Shown here: one piece after another, positions 51,266-60,475 of the stretch
How the letters are laid out: each line of letters starts with the position of its first letter
Numbering within the stretch: position 1 is the first letter of the stretch
NCBI RefSeq assembly: GCF_000511385.1
Contig: NC_023137.1
Coordinates: 2,735,001-2,799,000 of the forward strand
Direction: 5' to 3'
DNA: 64,000 nucleotides
Source of the DNA: Phaeobacter gallaeciensis DSM 26640
GTDB taxonomy: Bacteria > Pseudomonadota > Alphaproteobacteria > Rhodobacterales > Rhodobacteraceae
Notes under the pieces: model-generated
Seen by the model: the letters and a program-made list of their open reading frames with translations, nothing else
The model's database searches: none
What the model was told of the DNA's origin: nothing
Made by a program: the position numbers and the translations under genes

Positions 51266-53140
51266 ATGACGACGCCACCCAGAACAACAACACTGACAAC
51301 CGCCCAGGCCATCATCCGATGGCTCTCCAACCAGTTCATTGAGATCGACGGTGAGGAAATGCGCCTATGTGGTGGCGGCTTTGGCATCTTTGGTCATGGC
51401 AATGTGACCTGCCTTGGCGAAGCGCTCTATGAGGCGCGTGACGCGCTGCCGCTCTATCGCGGCCAGAATGAACAAAGCATGGGCTTTGCGGCAGCTGGAT
51501 ATGCCAAGCAATGGCTGCGCCAGCGATTCATGTTCTGCACAGCCAGTGCCGGCCCAGGCACATCAAACCTACTCACCTCTGCGGCGCTGGCCCATGCCAA
51601 CCGCCTGCCGATGCTAATGCTCTGTGGCGACACATTCCTGACTCGCCTGCCGGATCCGGTGCTGCAACAGATGGAGAATTTTGACGACCCGACCTTTGGC
51701 GTGAACGATGCCTTCAAGCCTGTGTCGCGCTATTGGGATCGCATCACGCATCCAGCGCAGATTATTCAATCCTTGCCCGCTGCAATTGCGACCATGCTGG
51801 ATCCCGGCGACTGCGGCCCAGCCTTCCTTGGTCTGCCACAAGATGTGCAGGGGTGGACCTATGACTACCCCGAGATTTTCTTTGAGAAGAAAATCCACCG
51901 TATTCGCCGCATCGCACCGGATGCGACCGAAATCGCCGATGCTGCGGAAGCCCTACGTGGCGCCAAACGCCCGATGATCATTGCTGGTGGCGGGGTGCAA
52001 TACAGCCGCGCCGTGGCCGAGCTGACCAGTTTTGCCGAAACGCATCAGATCCCGGTTGTTGAAACTATTGCTGGCCGCGCCAACCTGCGTGACACCCATC
52101 CGCTGAATATCGGCCCTATCGGCGTCACCGGATCAGACAGCGCCAATGCGATCGCCGCTGAGGCAGATGTGATCCTTGCGGTTGGCACACGATTGCAGGA
52201 TTTTACCACCGGTTCCTGGACCGCATTTGCGCAGGATGCCCAGTTCATCTCGATCAATGCGGCCCGCCACGACGCAGGCAAACATCGCTCATTACCAGTG
52301 GTTGGGGATGCCCAGCGCAGTCTTAAGGATCTCGCCACTGCCAGCCAAGGCTACAAAACACCAGAAGGCTGGGTGACCCACGCGCAGGCAGAACGCCGCA
52401 GCTGGGTGGAATATGTGGCTGAGAATGTTTCCTATGAGGACAACCGCCCCAACTCCTATGCGCAGGCCATCGGTGTTGTGAATGCACTTTGCGACCCCAG
52501 GGACCGGGTGGTTGCAGCGGCTGGTGGCCTTCCGGCTGAGGTCACCGCCAACTGGCGCACACTGGAACCCGGCACCGTCGATGTGGAGTTCGGGTTTTCC
52601 TGCATGGGCTACGAAATTGCTGGAGCCTGGGGGGCACGCATCGCCCAGTCCGAACGCGAGCCTGAGCGAGACACCATCGTCTTTGTCGGTGATGGATCCT
52701 ACATGATGCTGAATTCGGATATCTACTCCAGTGTTCTCAGCCGCAAAAAGCTGATCATTCTGGTGCTGGACAACGGTGGCTTTGCCGTTATCAACAAGTT
52801 GCAAAACAACACCGGCAACACGAGTTTCAACAACCTGCTTGAGGATTGCCCCACCATTCCCGAGGCCTTTGGTGTTGATTTTGTCGCCCATGCGTCCTCG
52901 ATGGGGGCACTCACCGAAACTGTCGCAAATCCCGCAGAGCTAGGCGAGGCCTTCCAGCGTGCTCAAAGCAATGATCGGACAACTGTCATTGTTATGAAGG
53001 TCGACGCCTATGAGGGCTGGACCACCGAAGGCCACGCGTGGTGGGAAGTCGGCACACCGCATATCACCAACGACCCAAAGGTACGCGAAGCCCATATCGA
53101 CTGGGAATCCAGCCGCAGCAAACAGCGCCGGGGCGTGTAA
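51266..53140 (+). CDS. iolD: 3D-(3,5/4)-trihydroxycyclohexane-1,2-dione hydrolase
   Basis: A 624-residue thiamine-diphosphate enzyme that opens the inositol-derived ring to 5-deoxy-glucuronate. The catalytic Glu is in YRGQNEQSMGFAAAGYAKQ. The cofactor motif runs from VGDGSYMM to VLDNGGFAV, and NKLQNNTGNTSFNN is IolD-specific. The start at 51266 has AGGGA upstream and begins TTPPRTTTLTTAQAIIRWL as in relatives; the frame is open further, through the operator, so the longer form is rejected. TAATG overlap with iolC. Confidence 0.96.
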   Translation: MTTPPRTTTLTTAQAIIRWLSNQFIEIDGEEMRLCGGGFGIFGHGNVTCLGEALYEARDALPLYRGQNEQSMGFAAAGYAKQWLRQRFMFCTASAGPGTSNLLTSAALAHANRLPMLMLCGDTFLTRLPDPVLQQMENFDDPTFGVNDAFKPVSRYWDRITHPAQIIQSLPAAIATMLDPGDCGPAFLGLPQDVQGWTYDYPEIFFEKKIHRIRRIAPDATEIADAAEALRGAKRPMIIAGGGVQYSRAVAELTSFAETHQIPVVETIAGRANLRDTHPLNIGPIGVTGSDSANAIAAEADVILAVGTRLQDFTTGSWTAFAQDAQFISINAARHDAGKHRSLPVVGDAQRSLKDLATASQGYKTPEGWVTHAQAERRSWVEYVAENVSYEDNRPNSYAQAIGVVNALCDPRDRVVAAAGGLPAEVTANWRTLEPGTVDVEFGFSCMGYEIAGAWGARIAQSEREPERDTIVFVGDGSYMMLNSDIYSSVLSRKKLIILVLDNGGFAVINKLQNNTGNTSFNNLLEDCPTIPEAFGVDFVAHASSMGALTETVANPAELGEAFQRAQSNDRTTVIVMKVDAYEGWTTEGHAWWEVGTPHITNDPKVREAHIDWESSRSKQRRGV

Positions 53141-54126
53141 TGACCCAATCAGCAAAGACAAACCTGTCGAAGCGCAACTTCCTCGTCATTGGACGGGTGG
53201 GTATGGATCTCTGCCCCACCCCGGCGGGCACAGCAACACCTGATGCCCAGGACATGATGGTGGCGATGGGCGGAAGTAGCGCCAATATCGCCGCAGGTCT
53301 GGTCAAGATGGGATGCAGCGCCGCGCTGGTCACCAGCGTGTCGGATGATGCGGTGGGGTGGTACTGCATCAACCAGCTGGATCACTACGGTGTTGACCGG
53401 ACTCACGTGAAACGCATCACCGGTGAATATCGGACCTCTCTGGCAGTCTATGAAAGCCGGGTGCAGGACCATCAAAGCGTGATCTATCGCAACAATGCCG
53501 CCGATTTCCAGATGACCATCGAAGATGTCGAGGCGGTGGACTACAGCCAGTATGGTGCTCTGATCACGGCAGGCACGGTTTTTGCTGCGGAGCCATCGCG
53601 CAGCGCCACCTTCCGTGCCTTTGAACTTGCGCGCGCGGCCGGGCTGCCGATCATCTTTGATGTGGACTACCGGCCCTACAGCTGGCCCTCTCCCGAGGTT
53701 GCAGCGGATGTCCTGTCCCGTGCCGGCGACATGTCCGATATCATTGTCGGCAACGATGAGGAATTTGGCTTCATGGCTGGCGGCATCGACAAAGGCCTCG
53801 CAAAGGCAAGGTCTTTGGCGCAAACCTCTGCCTCCATCGTTGTCTATAAGATGGGACCCGAGGGCGCCGTCACCTTTGCCGATGGCCAAGAGATCCGCAC
53901 CGGTATCTACCCCGTTGATGCACTGAAACCAACCGGCGCCGGCGACAGCTTCATGGCTGGTTTCCTCGCCTCACTCTCCGAAGGGCGTCCGATGAAGGAT
54001 GCCATTCTGCGCGGCTCAGCCTGTGCCTCCGTCGTGGTGGCCAAACCCGGCTGCGCCCCCGCCATGCCCGACCTTGCCGCGCTGGAGGCGTTTCTTGCAA
54101 CGCACCCTGGCGCCACCGAAATTTGA
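53140..54126 (+). CDS. iolC: 5-dehydro-2-deoxygluconokinase
   Basis: A 328-residue PfkB-family kinase. The N-terminal signature region is MGGSSANIAAGLVKMG and the C-terminal one DALKPTGAGDSFMAGFLA, with the catalytic Asp in GAGD. It phosphorylates 5-dehydro-2-deoxy-gluconate at C6. It is a stand-alone kinase, not fused to the DUF2090 aldolase-like domain found in many proteobacterial IolC proteins, consistent with a separate aldolase gene downstream. Confidence 0.94.
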   Translation: MTQSAKTNLSKRNFLVIGRVGMDLCPTPAGTATPDAQDMMVAMGGSSANIAAGLVKMGCSAALVTSVSDDAVGWYCINQLDHYGVDRTHVKRITGEYRTSLAVYESRVQDHQSVIYRNNAADFQMTIEDVEAVDYSQYGALITAGTVFAAEPSRSATFRAFELARAAGLPIIFDVDYRPYSWPSPEVAADVLSRAGDMSDIIVGNDEEFGFMAGGIDKGLAKARSLAQTSASIVVYKMGPEGAVTFADGQEIRTGIYPVDALKPTGAGDSFMAGFLASLSEGRPMKDAILRGSACASVVVAKPGCAPAMPDLAALEAFLATHPGATEI

Positions 54127-54138
54127 AAGGACCCGCAA

Positions 54139-54996
54139 ATGCATATCGCCCCTCATGACAACCAGAACAAAGCCATCGTCGATGCCGAGAACGATCTGGT
54201 GCCACTCAATTATTTCAACATCGTCAAGCTGACCAAGGGCCAGACCTTTGAGTATCAGGTCCCAGGCTATGAGACCTGCATCGTTCCCGCGACTGGCACT
54301 GTCGATATTGAGGTCGAAGGCCTCAGCTACGCAGGTGTTGGAAATCGAACCATCGATGTCTGGGATGGTGAGCCGGAGGGCGTCTATATCCCTGTCGGCG
54401 CCAAGGTAACCATCACGTGCACAACGGATGCGACCGAAACCTTCATCGCCGGGGCCAAATACGACAAGGTTCTTGAACCCTTCGACGTACGCGCAGGCGG
54501 AATCGACAAGGTTCAATATGGTTCTGACGATACCAAGACCCACCGTAAGATCAAACACATCCTCGGCCAGAAGCAGCATGACAAGGTCGGCCGCCTCTTG
54601 GTGTCTGAACTGTTCACTGTCGGTCAGGGCGGATGGTCCGGCTTTCCGGCGCACAAGCACGACACCGACCGCAAAGACGCCGATGGCAACATCATCGAAA
54701 CGCGTCACGATGAGACCTATAACTTCCGCTTCCGTCCCAACCATGGCTCTGGCGTACAGATCCTGCAGCGTGAAGAGGGCAAGCCGGGCGATGCCTATCA
54801 ACTGATGGATGGCTCCACGATCATGATCGACAAGGGGTATCACCCCTGCGCCGTGATGCCCGGATATGAAATGTATTATTTCACTATCCTCGGCGGTCTG
54901 AGCCAGCGCAGCCTGATCCAGTATTTCCAGCCGACCCATGCCTATCAGGTCGAAACGATCCCTGGCATCAAAGACATGGTGGCTAAGTTTAAATGA
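54139..54996 (+). CDS. iolB: 5-deoxy-glucuronate isomerase
   Basis: A 285-residue bicupin-like isomerase. The metal site is in FPAHKHDTDRK and the following RHDETYNFRFRP; QYFQPTHAYQVETIPG is a typical C-terminal segment. It converts 5-deoxy-glucuronate into 5-dehydro-2-deoxy-gluconate. AAAGGACC precedes the start; ATGA overlap with the aldolase gene. Confidence 0.95.
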   Translation: MHIAPHDNQNKAIVDAENDLVPLNYFNIVKLTKGQTFEYQVPGYETCIVPATGTVDIEVEGLSYAGVGNRTIDVWDGEPEGVYIPVGAKVTITCTTDATETFIAGAKYDKVLEPFDVRAGGIDKVQYGSDDTKTHRKIKHILGQKQHDKVGRLLVSELFTVGQGGWSGFPAHKHDTDRKDADGNIIETRHDETYNFRFRPNHGSGVQILQREEGKPGDAYQLMDGSTIMIDKGYHPCAVMPGYEMYYFTILGGLSQRSLIQYFQPTHAYQVETIPGIKDMVAKFK

Positions 54997-55832
54997 CCGT
55001 TGCAACTCTGGCTGAGGTCCTTCAACCGGCCCTGCACAATGGCTATGCCGTCGCGGGGCTGGTAACACTCGGATGGGAAGACATGCGCGCCTATGTGGCT
55101 GCTGCTGAAGCCGAAGGCGTGCCGGTCATCCTGCAGGCTGGACCGTCCTGTCGCGCCCATACCCCCCTTCCGATCCTGGGCAAAATGTTCCGCCATCTGG
55201 CAGAGGGCGCATCGGTCCCGGTTGTCGCCCATCTCGACCATGGCTACACGGCTGAAGACTGCCGCATTGCCATCGACAGCGGCTTTACCTCTGTCATGTT
55301 CGATGGCTCGCGCAAACCACTGGAAGAAAACACCGCCGAAACCCGCGCCATCGTTGAGATGGCCCATGCGGCAGGTGTTTCATGTGAGGGTGAGATTGGT
55401 TTTGTCGGCTATTCCGGCGGCGAAGGGTCCGCCGGCACAGACCCGGACGAGGCCCGCCGTTTTGCGCATGACACCGGCGTCGACGCTATGGCGATCTCGG
55501 TCGGCAATGTGCATCTGCAACAGGACAAGGAAGGTGGCCTCGATATCGACCGCATCCGCGCCATTGAGGCGATCACCGAAGTGCCGCTGGTGATCCATGG
55601 CGGGTCCGGCGTGCCCGTGACACAGCGTAGGATGCTGGCACGCGGGTCGCGTATCTGCAAATTCAATATCGGCACCGAATTGCGCATGGCCTTTGGGGCC
55701 GCATTGCGCGATGCGGTAAATAGCGATCCAGACCGCTTTGACAGGGTGAGTATCCTGTCCGAAACCCACGATCCGGTCGTTGCTGCGGCGCGCAGTGTCC
55801 TTCGCGCCTTCAAGGGAGAGACACAATGTTAA
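54993..55832 (+). CDS. iolJ: Class II aldolase for 6-phospho-5-dehydro-2-deoxygluconate
   Basis: A 279-residue zinc aldolase of the fructose-bisphosphate/tagatose aldolase family. Zinc ligands lie in VVAHLDHGYTAEDC, EGEIGFVG and VIHGGSGVP; MFDGSRKPLEENTAETR is typical. In the iol pathway it yields malonate semialdehyde and dihydroxyacetone phosphate. Coupled to iolB (ATGA) and overlapping the next gene by 7 bases. Confidence 0.92.
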   Translation: MTVATLAEVLQPALHNGYAVAGLVTLGWEDMRAYVAAAEAEGVPVILQAGPSCRAHTPLPILGKMFRHLAEGASVPVVAHLDHGYTAEDCRIAIDSGFTSVMFDGSRKPLEENTAETRAIVEMAHAAGVSCEGEIGFVGYSGGEGSAGTDPDEARRFAHDTGVDAMAISVGNVHLQQDKEGGLDIDRIRAIEAITEVPLVIHGGSGVPVTQRRMLARGSRICKFNIGTELRMAFGAALRDAVNSDPDRFDRVSILSETHDPVVAAARSVLRAFKGETQC

Positions 55833-56812
55833 ATATCGGCCTTCTGGGCTGCGGGCGCATCGGGCAGGTCCATGCCCGTTCTATCGGGCAACTGGACGGG
55901 GTGCGTGTCACCGCGGTTGCAGATGCGATGCCGGATGCCGCGAATGCACTGGCCAGCAAGATCGGTGCGGATGTACGCGAGGCATCTGCGCTGATCACCG
56001 GTGATGATGTCGATGCCGTGGTGATCGGTACACCTACCGACACCCACTACGACCTGATCCATCAGGCGGCGGCAGCGGGCAAAGCCATTTTCTGCGAGAA
56101 ACCGGTCGATATGTCGGCGGACCGCATTCGCGACTGTCAAAAAGCCGTGACCGATGCCGGTGTCGCCTTTCTTACCGCATTCAACCGGCGGTTCGATCCG
56201 AATTTTGCCAATCTGCAACAGCGCCTGCGGGCCGGTGAAATCGGCGATGTGGAGATCGTCTCGATCCTGTCGCGGGATCCGTCCCCGCCACCCGTCAGCT
56301 ATATCAAGACCTCTGGCGGGTTGTTCCGAGACATGATGATCCACGATTTTGATATGGCGCGCTTCCTATTGGCTGAAGAGCCCGTACAAATCTTCGCGGT
56401 TGGGGCGGCCCTCGTCGATCCTGCCATTGGCGAGGCTGGGGACGTCGACACTGCCGCCGTAACTCTCACCACGACCAGCGGCAAGATTTGCCAGATCTCC
56501 AATTCCCGACGGGCCACATATGGCTACGATCAGCGGGTGGAGGTGCATGGCTCCAAGGGTATGCTCCGTGCCGCGAATATGCTTGAAAACACGGTAGAAG
56601 TGGCCGGAACCGACGGTTTCCAGACCGCCCCTGCCCAGCACTTCTTCCTTGAACGCTATGAAGCGGCCTATCGCAACGAGATGGCGCGATTTGTCGAGGC
56701 CGTTCAGGCAGGTACCACGCCGTCGCCCAGCATCCATGACGGGCTGCGCGCCCAGATGTTGGCCGATGCCGCCGCCCAATCGCTTGAGACGGGGGCACCG
56801 GTCGCTTTGTAA
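55826..56812 (+). CDS. iolG: myo-Inositol 2-dehydrogenase
   Basis: A 328-residue Gfo/Idh/MocA enzyme, the usual size of IolG. LLGCGRIGQVHARSI is the Rossmann site, FCEKPVDMSADR holds the catalytic Lys, and GGLFRDMMIHDFDMARFLL carries the Asp and His of the active site. This is the best classical IolG in the cluster: it oxidises myo-inositol to 2-keto-myo-inositol. Last gene of iolDCBJ-G. Confidence 0.93.
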   Translation: MLNIGLLGCGRIGQVHARSIGQLDGVRVTAVADAMPDAANALASKIGADVREASALITGDDVDAVVIGTPTDTHYDLIHQAAAAGKAIFCEKPVDMSADRIRDCQKAVTDAGVAFLTAFNRRFDPNFANLQQRLRAGEIGDVEIVSILSRDPSPPPVSYIKTSGGLFRDMMIHDFDMARFLLAEEPVQIFAVGAALVDPAIGEAGDVDTAAVTLTTTSGKICQISNSRRATYGYDQRVEVHGSKGMLRAANMLENTVEVAGTDGFQTAPAQHFFLERYEAAYRNEMARFVEAVQAGTTPSPSIHDGLRAQMLADAAAQSLETGAPVAL

Positions 56813-56824
56813 GCGATCAAGTTC

Positions 56825-58009
56825 TTATGACTGGCGGCGCGTGTCCTGCGCCGCCAGCGCCTCAGTGAAACGCGCGGCCGTCCACCCCTCAGCAAGAGCC
56901 TGGTGAAATAGCCCAGCCTGCGTTTGTGGGGCCAAACCACCCACCGGCGGGTCCCGGTCCAGATTGGTTGGGAAAGAATACCCCTCAGCGCAGGCTGCAA
57001 TCGCTGCCGCCTGATCAGGCTCACTCATAACGGCGTCGCGCTTCAGCTGGACCAGTGCCGGGAAAAGCCGCTCCGACATCCCGCGCCGATCCACTGTCTC
57101 CATCGCGCGCCCAAAGGCGGATGAGACCTGCAACAGGTTCGCCATCCGCTGAACATCCTCCGATCGGTTGGCTCCCGCAGCATGAAACAAAGCCGGGTTG
57201 AAGAAGACGGCATCGCCCTTTGCCAGAGGCAACTGCACACAATGCTCTTCGAAATAGGCTCGGAAGTCCTCGCGCCGCCAAGCTGCGTAGCCCGCACGGT
57301 ATTGCTGCGAGAACGGAAGCAGCTTGGTCGGACCGCTTTCCACCGGCATATCGGTGTGGGCCACCGCGCCCTGCAAGGTCAAAACGGGCGATAGATCATG
57401 CACATGCGCCGGGTACTGCGAAGAAGTTTCCGCTGTTTGAAAACCCAGGTGATAGTCACGATGCGCCTGCTGGGCTGCTCCGCCCGGACGCACCAGATTA
57501 ATTTGCGCCGTCATCTGGTAGTTGGGGCCAAGCCAGGCCTCGCAAACGGCGGCGATAGATGAGTTACCAAAATAGCGCGCGAACACATCAGGCGCCGCTA
57601 CGCAGAGCTTTTGGAGCGCATTCCAAATCCGGTCGTTTGACCCCGCTGCAGCGAAATGGTCTGCCCCGCCGCCGTTGGCTGCTTTCTCCTGCGCGATGAT
57701 CTCCTCAAAAACCTCAGAGGCTGCATCGATGGGCGAGACATCTCGATAGGCGCCCTGCAACACCAGCACACCAGCGCCATCTCTCAATCCATACGCCCAT
57801 TCGGCCATCAGGTCTCGACGCGCTTCAGCCTCGCCGAGCATACTGCCAAGCGCGCCCATGTCGTAGATCGGTATGTTCTTCTCAATCGTTTTTGCCAGCG
57901 GTACATCCTGAGGCGTCAGCTCTTGCTCCACCAATTTCTGGAAATCCGTCAGTTCGCACCCCTCCGGGGAGAAATAGGCATGTGCCAGCCGTTGTTGAGT
58001 ATTGGTCAT
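56825..58009 (-). CDS. Phytanoyl-CoA dioxygenase (PhyH)-family protein
   Basis: A 394-residue Fe(II)/2-oxoglutarate oxygenase-like protein. The HxD iron site is in QQAHRDYHLGF, the distal His in FFNPALFHAAGANRSED, and the 2-oxoglutarate Arg is probably the R of that last motif. GGAGG is five bases before the start. It is longer than most PhyH proteins (~300), with an extra N-terminal ~100 residues. It is divergent from a LacI regulator, suggesting hydroxylation of a carbohydrate-like or cyclitol substrate; that is speculative. Confidence 0.85.
   Translation of the reverse strand: MTNTQQRLAHAYFSPEGCELTDFQKLVEQELTPQDVPLAKTIEKNIPIYDMGALGSMLGEAEARRDLMAEWAYGLRDGAGVLVLQGAYRDVSPIDAASEVFEEIIAQEKAANGGGADHFAAAGSNDRIWNALQKLCVAAPDVFARYFGNSSIAAVCEAWLGPNYQMTAQINLVRPGGAAQQAHRDYHLGFQTAETSSQYPAHVHDLSPVLTLQGAVAHTDMPVESGPTKLLPFSQQYRAGYAAWRREDFRAYFEEHCVQLPLAKGDAVFFNPALFHAAGANRSEDVQRMANLLQVSSAFGRAMETVDRRGMSERLFPALVQLKRDAVMSEPDQAAAIAACAEGYSFPTNLDRDPPVGGLAPQTQAGLFHQALAEGWTAARFTEALAAQDTRRQS
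56831..56857. terminator. Perfect 10-bp hairpin overlapping the PhyH gene end
   Basis: CTGGCGGCGC and GCGCCGCCAG pair fully around GTGTCCT, 18 bases after the iolG stop. It overlaps the last codons of the convergent PhyH gene. Without a T tract it may act as a barrier to convergent transcription rather than as a classical terminator. Confidence 0.5.
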
Positions 58010-58036
58010 CAGGACCTCCTGTTCGCAGTCATATAG

Positions 58037-58050
58037 TTTATGCGGATAAA
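58037..58050. promoter_or_regulatory. Candidate operator of the second LacI regulator
   Basis: TTTATGCGGATAAA has 5-base inverted arms TTTAT/ATAAA around a central GCGG with the CG expected for LacI-type sites. It is centred in the 93-base gap between the PhyH gene and the regulator. It differs from the iol operator. Confidence 0.4.
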
Positions 58051-58102
58051 GTGGCGTGACAGCCCCTTGCCGTCAGGGCGCAGATCCATCAAAAATACAT
58101 CA

Positions 58103-59140
58103 ATGAGCCATCGCTTTCCGATCAAGGATATCGCCCTGCAATCCGGGCTAAGCACCGCAACGGTGGACCGGGTGCTGAATGGACGTGCCAATGTCAGCCC
58201 CCGCAGCCGGGCCCGTGTAAGCGCAGCCATTGCCGAGTTGGAGGGCCAGGAACAGCAGCTCTCCGCCCGTGGACGGCGGCTTTATTTCGACGTCGTGGTG
58301 GAAGCACCCGAACGGTTCAGCCGGGAAATTCGGCACGCAACTGAAGCAGTCCTGCCGACCATCGGCCCGGCGGTGATCCACACCCGCTACAGTTTTCGCC
58401 AGATCATGGCCGCGCCTGACTGCGTCGCCCTGCTGCGACACGTCGTCAAACGTGGCAGTCATGGCGTGGTGCTGAAGGTCCGGGATTTGCCCGAGGTCAA
58501 CGCCATGGTCGCTGAATTGGACAGTAAGGGCATTCCGGTTGTCTGCGCCTTTACCGACCTGCCAGGAAGTGTTCGCCGCGCCTATTGCGGCCCCGATAAC
58601 TACGCAGCGGGCCAGTCAGCGGCTTATATGATCGACAAATGTCTGCCGGAAAGCACTCCACCCGGGGCAACCCTCCTGACCACGCTCAGCCAATTGGCCT
58701 TTCACGGCGAGGCTCAAAGACGACAGGGCTTCCTCAAGCTGATCTCAGAACGCCGCCCTGATCTGCGGCTGATAACGGTCGAGGCCGGGGCCGGCCTTGC
58801 GCTTGAGACCAGAGCGTTGTTGCAGGAGAAGCTGTCCAATCCGGACCTCGGGCCAATACTCGGCGTCTATTCCATGGGCGGGGCCAATCGCGCCATATCG
58901 GAACTTCTGAAGAGCTATGGTCACTTCCCCCGCGCCTATGTCGCCCATGATCTGGATAATGAGAACCGAACGCTTTTGCGGCAGGGAAGCATTACCGTTG
59001 CCTTGCAGCACGACATTGCCAGCGACATGCGCAATGCCTTCCTTAGCTTGCTCTACGCTAACCAGATCCTGAAGGCACCGCCCGTCGCGACTCAGAGCCG
59101 CATGTCCATGGTCACGCCCTTTGATTGTGTCGAAAATTGA
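58103..59140 (+). CDS. LacI-family transcriptional regulator
   Basis: A 345-residue regulator. The helix-turn-helix FPIKDIALQSGLSTATVDRV is followed by the LNGRANVSPRSRARV hinge helix region, then a sugar-binding effector domain (YCGPDNYAAGQSAAYMID, GVYSMGGANRAI). The TVDRVLNGR type is common in regulators of sugar and polyol uptake. Divergent from the PhyH oxygenase, its probable target. No strong ribosome site precedes 58103; an in-frame ATG at 58040 lies in the candidate operator and is less likely. Confidence 0.88.
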   Translation: MSHRFPIKDIALQSGLSTATVDRVLNGRANVSPRSRARVSAAIAELEGQEQQLSARGRRLYFDVVVEAPERFSREIRHATEAVLPTIGPAVIHTRYSFRQIMAAPDCVALLRHVVKRGSHGVVLKVRDLPEVNAMVAELDSKGIPVVCAFTDLPGSVRRAYCGPDNYAAGQSAAYMIDKCLPESTPPGATLLTTLSQLAFHGEAQRRQGFLKLISERRPDLRLITVEAGAGLALETRALLQEKLSNPDLGPILGVYSMGGANRAISELLKSYGHFPRAYVAHDLDNENRTLLRQGSITVALQHDIASDMRNAFLSLLYANQILKAPPVATQSRMSMVTPFDCVEN

Positions 59141-59366
59141 TCGCGGCACGCAGTTCCTACGCGGATCACCCCTCAGAAATAAAATCGCCATCTGGCGGGT
59201 TTCGGTAGCGCCAAGCCGCATATGACCTTTTGAATACTCACTCCAACTTGGGACCTGTCAGAGCTGCGCGCCGAACAGCTATTTTTCACCCCAAGAACTG
59301 CAATTTTTGTTCCTCTTTGCCGTCGTTCTTGGAATGCTCCGGGAAACAGCCAGCAGGGAGAGCGGC

Positions 59367-60329
59367 ATGAAAGTAGGATTTATCGGTCTGGGAAACGTTG
59401 GTGGCAAGCTGAGTGGCAGCCTGCTGCGTAACGGCATTGATCTCAGCGTTTATGACCTGAATGAAGCGCTGGTTGCAAAGGCAGCGGAGGTTGGCGCCAC
59501 AGAAGCAAATGACCCGGCAGAGTTGATGCGCAATTGTGACGCGGTGATCACCTGTCTGCCATCGCCCGCGGCTTCTGATCAGGTCATGCAACAGATGCTA
59601 CCGGAGATTGGGCCCGGCAAAATCTGGATGGAGATGTCCACGACGGATGAGGCAGAGGTCAAACGCCTTGGCGCCATGGTCGAACAGGCAGGTGGAACCG
59701 CCGTGGACTGCCCCGTATCCGGTGGCTGTCACCGGGCGGATACCGGCAATATCTCGATTTTTGCCGGCTGCGACCGTGAGACCTTTGAGCGGATCGCGCC
59801 GCTGCTAAAAACCATGGGGCGACGCATCCTGCACACAGGGCCAATCGGTTCAGCCTCGGTCCTGAAGGTGATCACCAACTATCTGGCAACAGCCAATCTG
59901 CTGACCTGCTGCGAGGCTTTGGTGACCGCAAAAGCCGCCGGAATGGATCTCAACACCGCCTATGAGGCGATCAAAATTTCCTCCGGCACCTCCTTCGTAC
60001 ATGAAACCGAAAGTCAGGTGATCCTGAATGGATCCCGCGATATTTCCTTCACCATGGATCTGGTCTCAAAGGATATCGGCCTGTTCCAGGCCGTCGCCGA
60101 CCGCCATGATGTCCCGCTGGAGATCAACCCCTTGATGATCAAGATCTTCAAAGATGGTGAAGAGCGATTGGGCAGCCGTGAACTGTCTCCAAATATCATC
60201 AGACGGCTGGAAGAAGCCACTGGCCTGGAGATCACTGCCCCCGGTTTTCCACCTGAAATGACCGATGATGAGCCGGAGGAACCCGGCTACGAGGTCATCC
60301 CCACCGGTCGCAATGGCAGCCCTGCCTGA
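59367..60329 (+). CDS. Beta-hydroxyacid dehydrogenase (3-hydroxyisobutyrate dehydrogenase family)
   Basis: A 320-residue NAD(P)-dependent enzyme. GFIGLGNVGGKLSGSL is the cofactor loop, CPVSGGCHRADTGN the substrate loop, and KVITNYLATANLL carries the catalytic Lys and the Asn. It has a ~25-residue Pro/Glu-rich C-terminal tail (DDEPEEPGYEVIP) not found in the common members. GGGAGAGCGGC precedes the start. The substrate is open: 3-hydroxyisobutyrate, tartronate semialdehyde or a sulfonate-derived hydroxy acid. Confidence 0.85.
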   Translation: MKVGFIGLGNVGGKLSGSLLRNGIDLSVYDLNEALVAKAAEVGATEANDPAELMRNCDAVITCLPSPAASDQVMQQMLPEIGPGKIWMEMSTTDEAEVKRLGAMVEQAGGTAVDCPVSGGCHRADTGNISIFAGCDRETFERIAPLLKTMGRRILHTGPIGSASVLKVITNYLATANLLTCCEALVTAKAAGMDLNTAYEAIKISSGTSFVHETESQVILNGSRDISFTMDLVSKDIGLFQAVADRHDVPLEINPLMIKIFKDGEERLGSRELSPNIIRRLEEATGLEITAPGFPPEMTDDEPEEPGYEVIPTGRNGSPA

Positions 60330-60419
60330 TAGGCCTTCTTGCGCTGGAAACCTTCAAAGGCGGCTACTCACTGGCCGCCTCCCACTTTGCGGCAGACCCT
60401 GACGAGGTCGGGAAAAACC

Positions 60420-60472
60420 TTGCCAGACTCAATTTTCCCGAATTACGATACAAGTGTCCATATTCCGGGAAT
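60420..60472 (+). promoter_or_regulatory. Candidate promoter and operator of the IclR-mtoX operon
   Basis: TTGCCA (60420-60425) and TACGAT (60444-60449) are 18 bases apart. ATTCCGGGAAT (60462-60472), an 11-base palindrome, ends four bases before the IclR start codon, and AATTCGGGAA on the minus strand (60435-60444) is a related half-site within the promoter spacer. Autorepression by the IclR protein is likely. Confidence 0.45.
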
Positions 60473-60475
60473 CGC

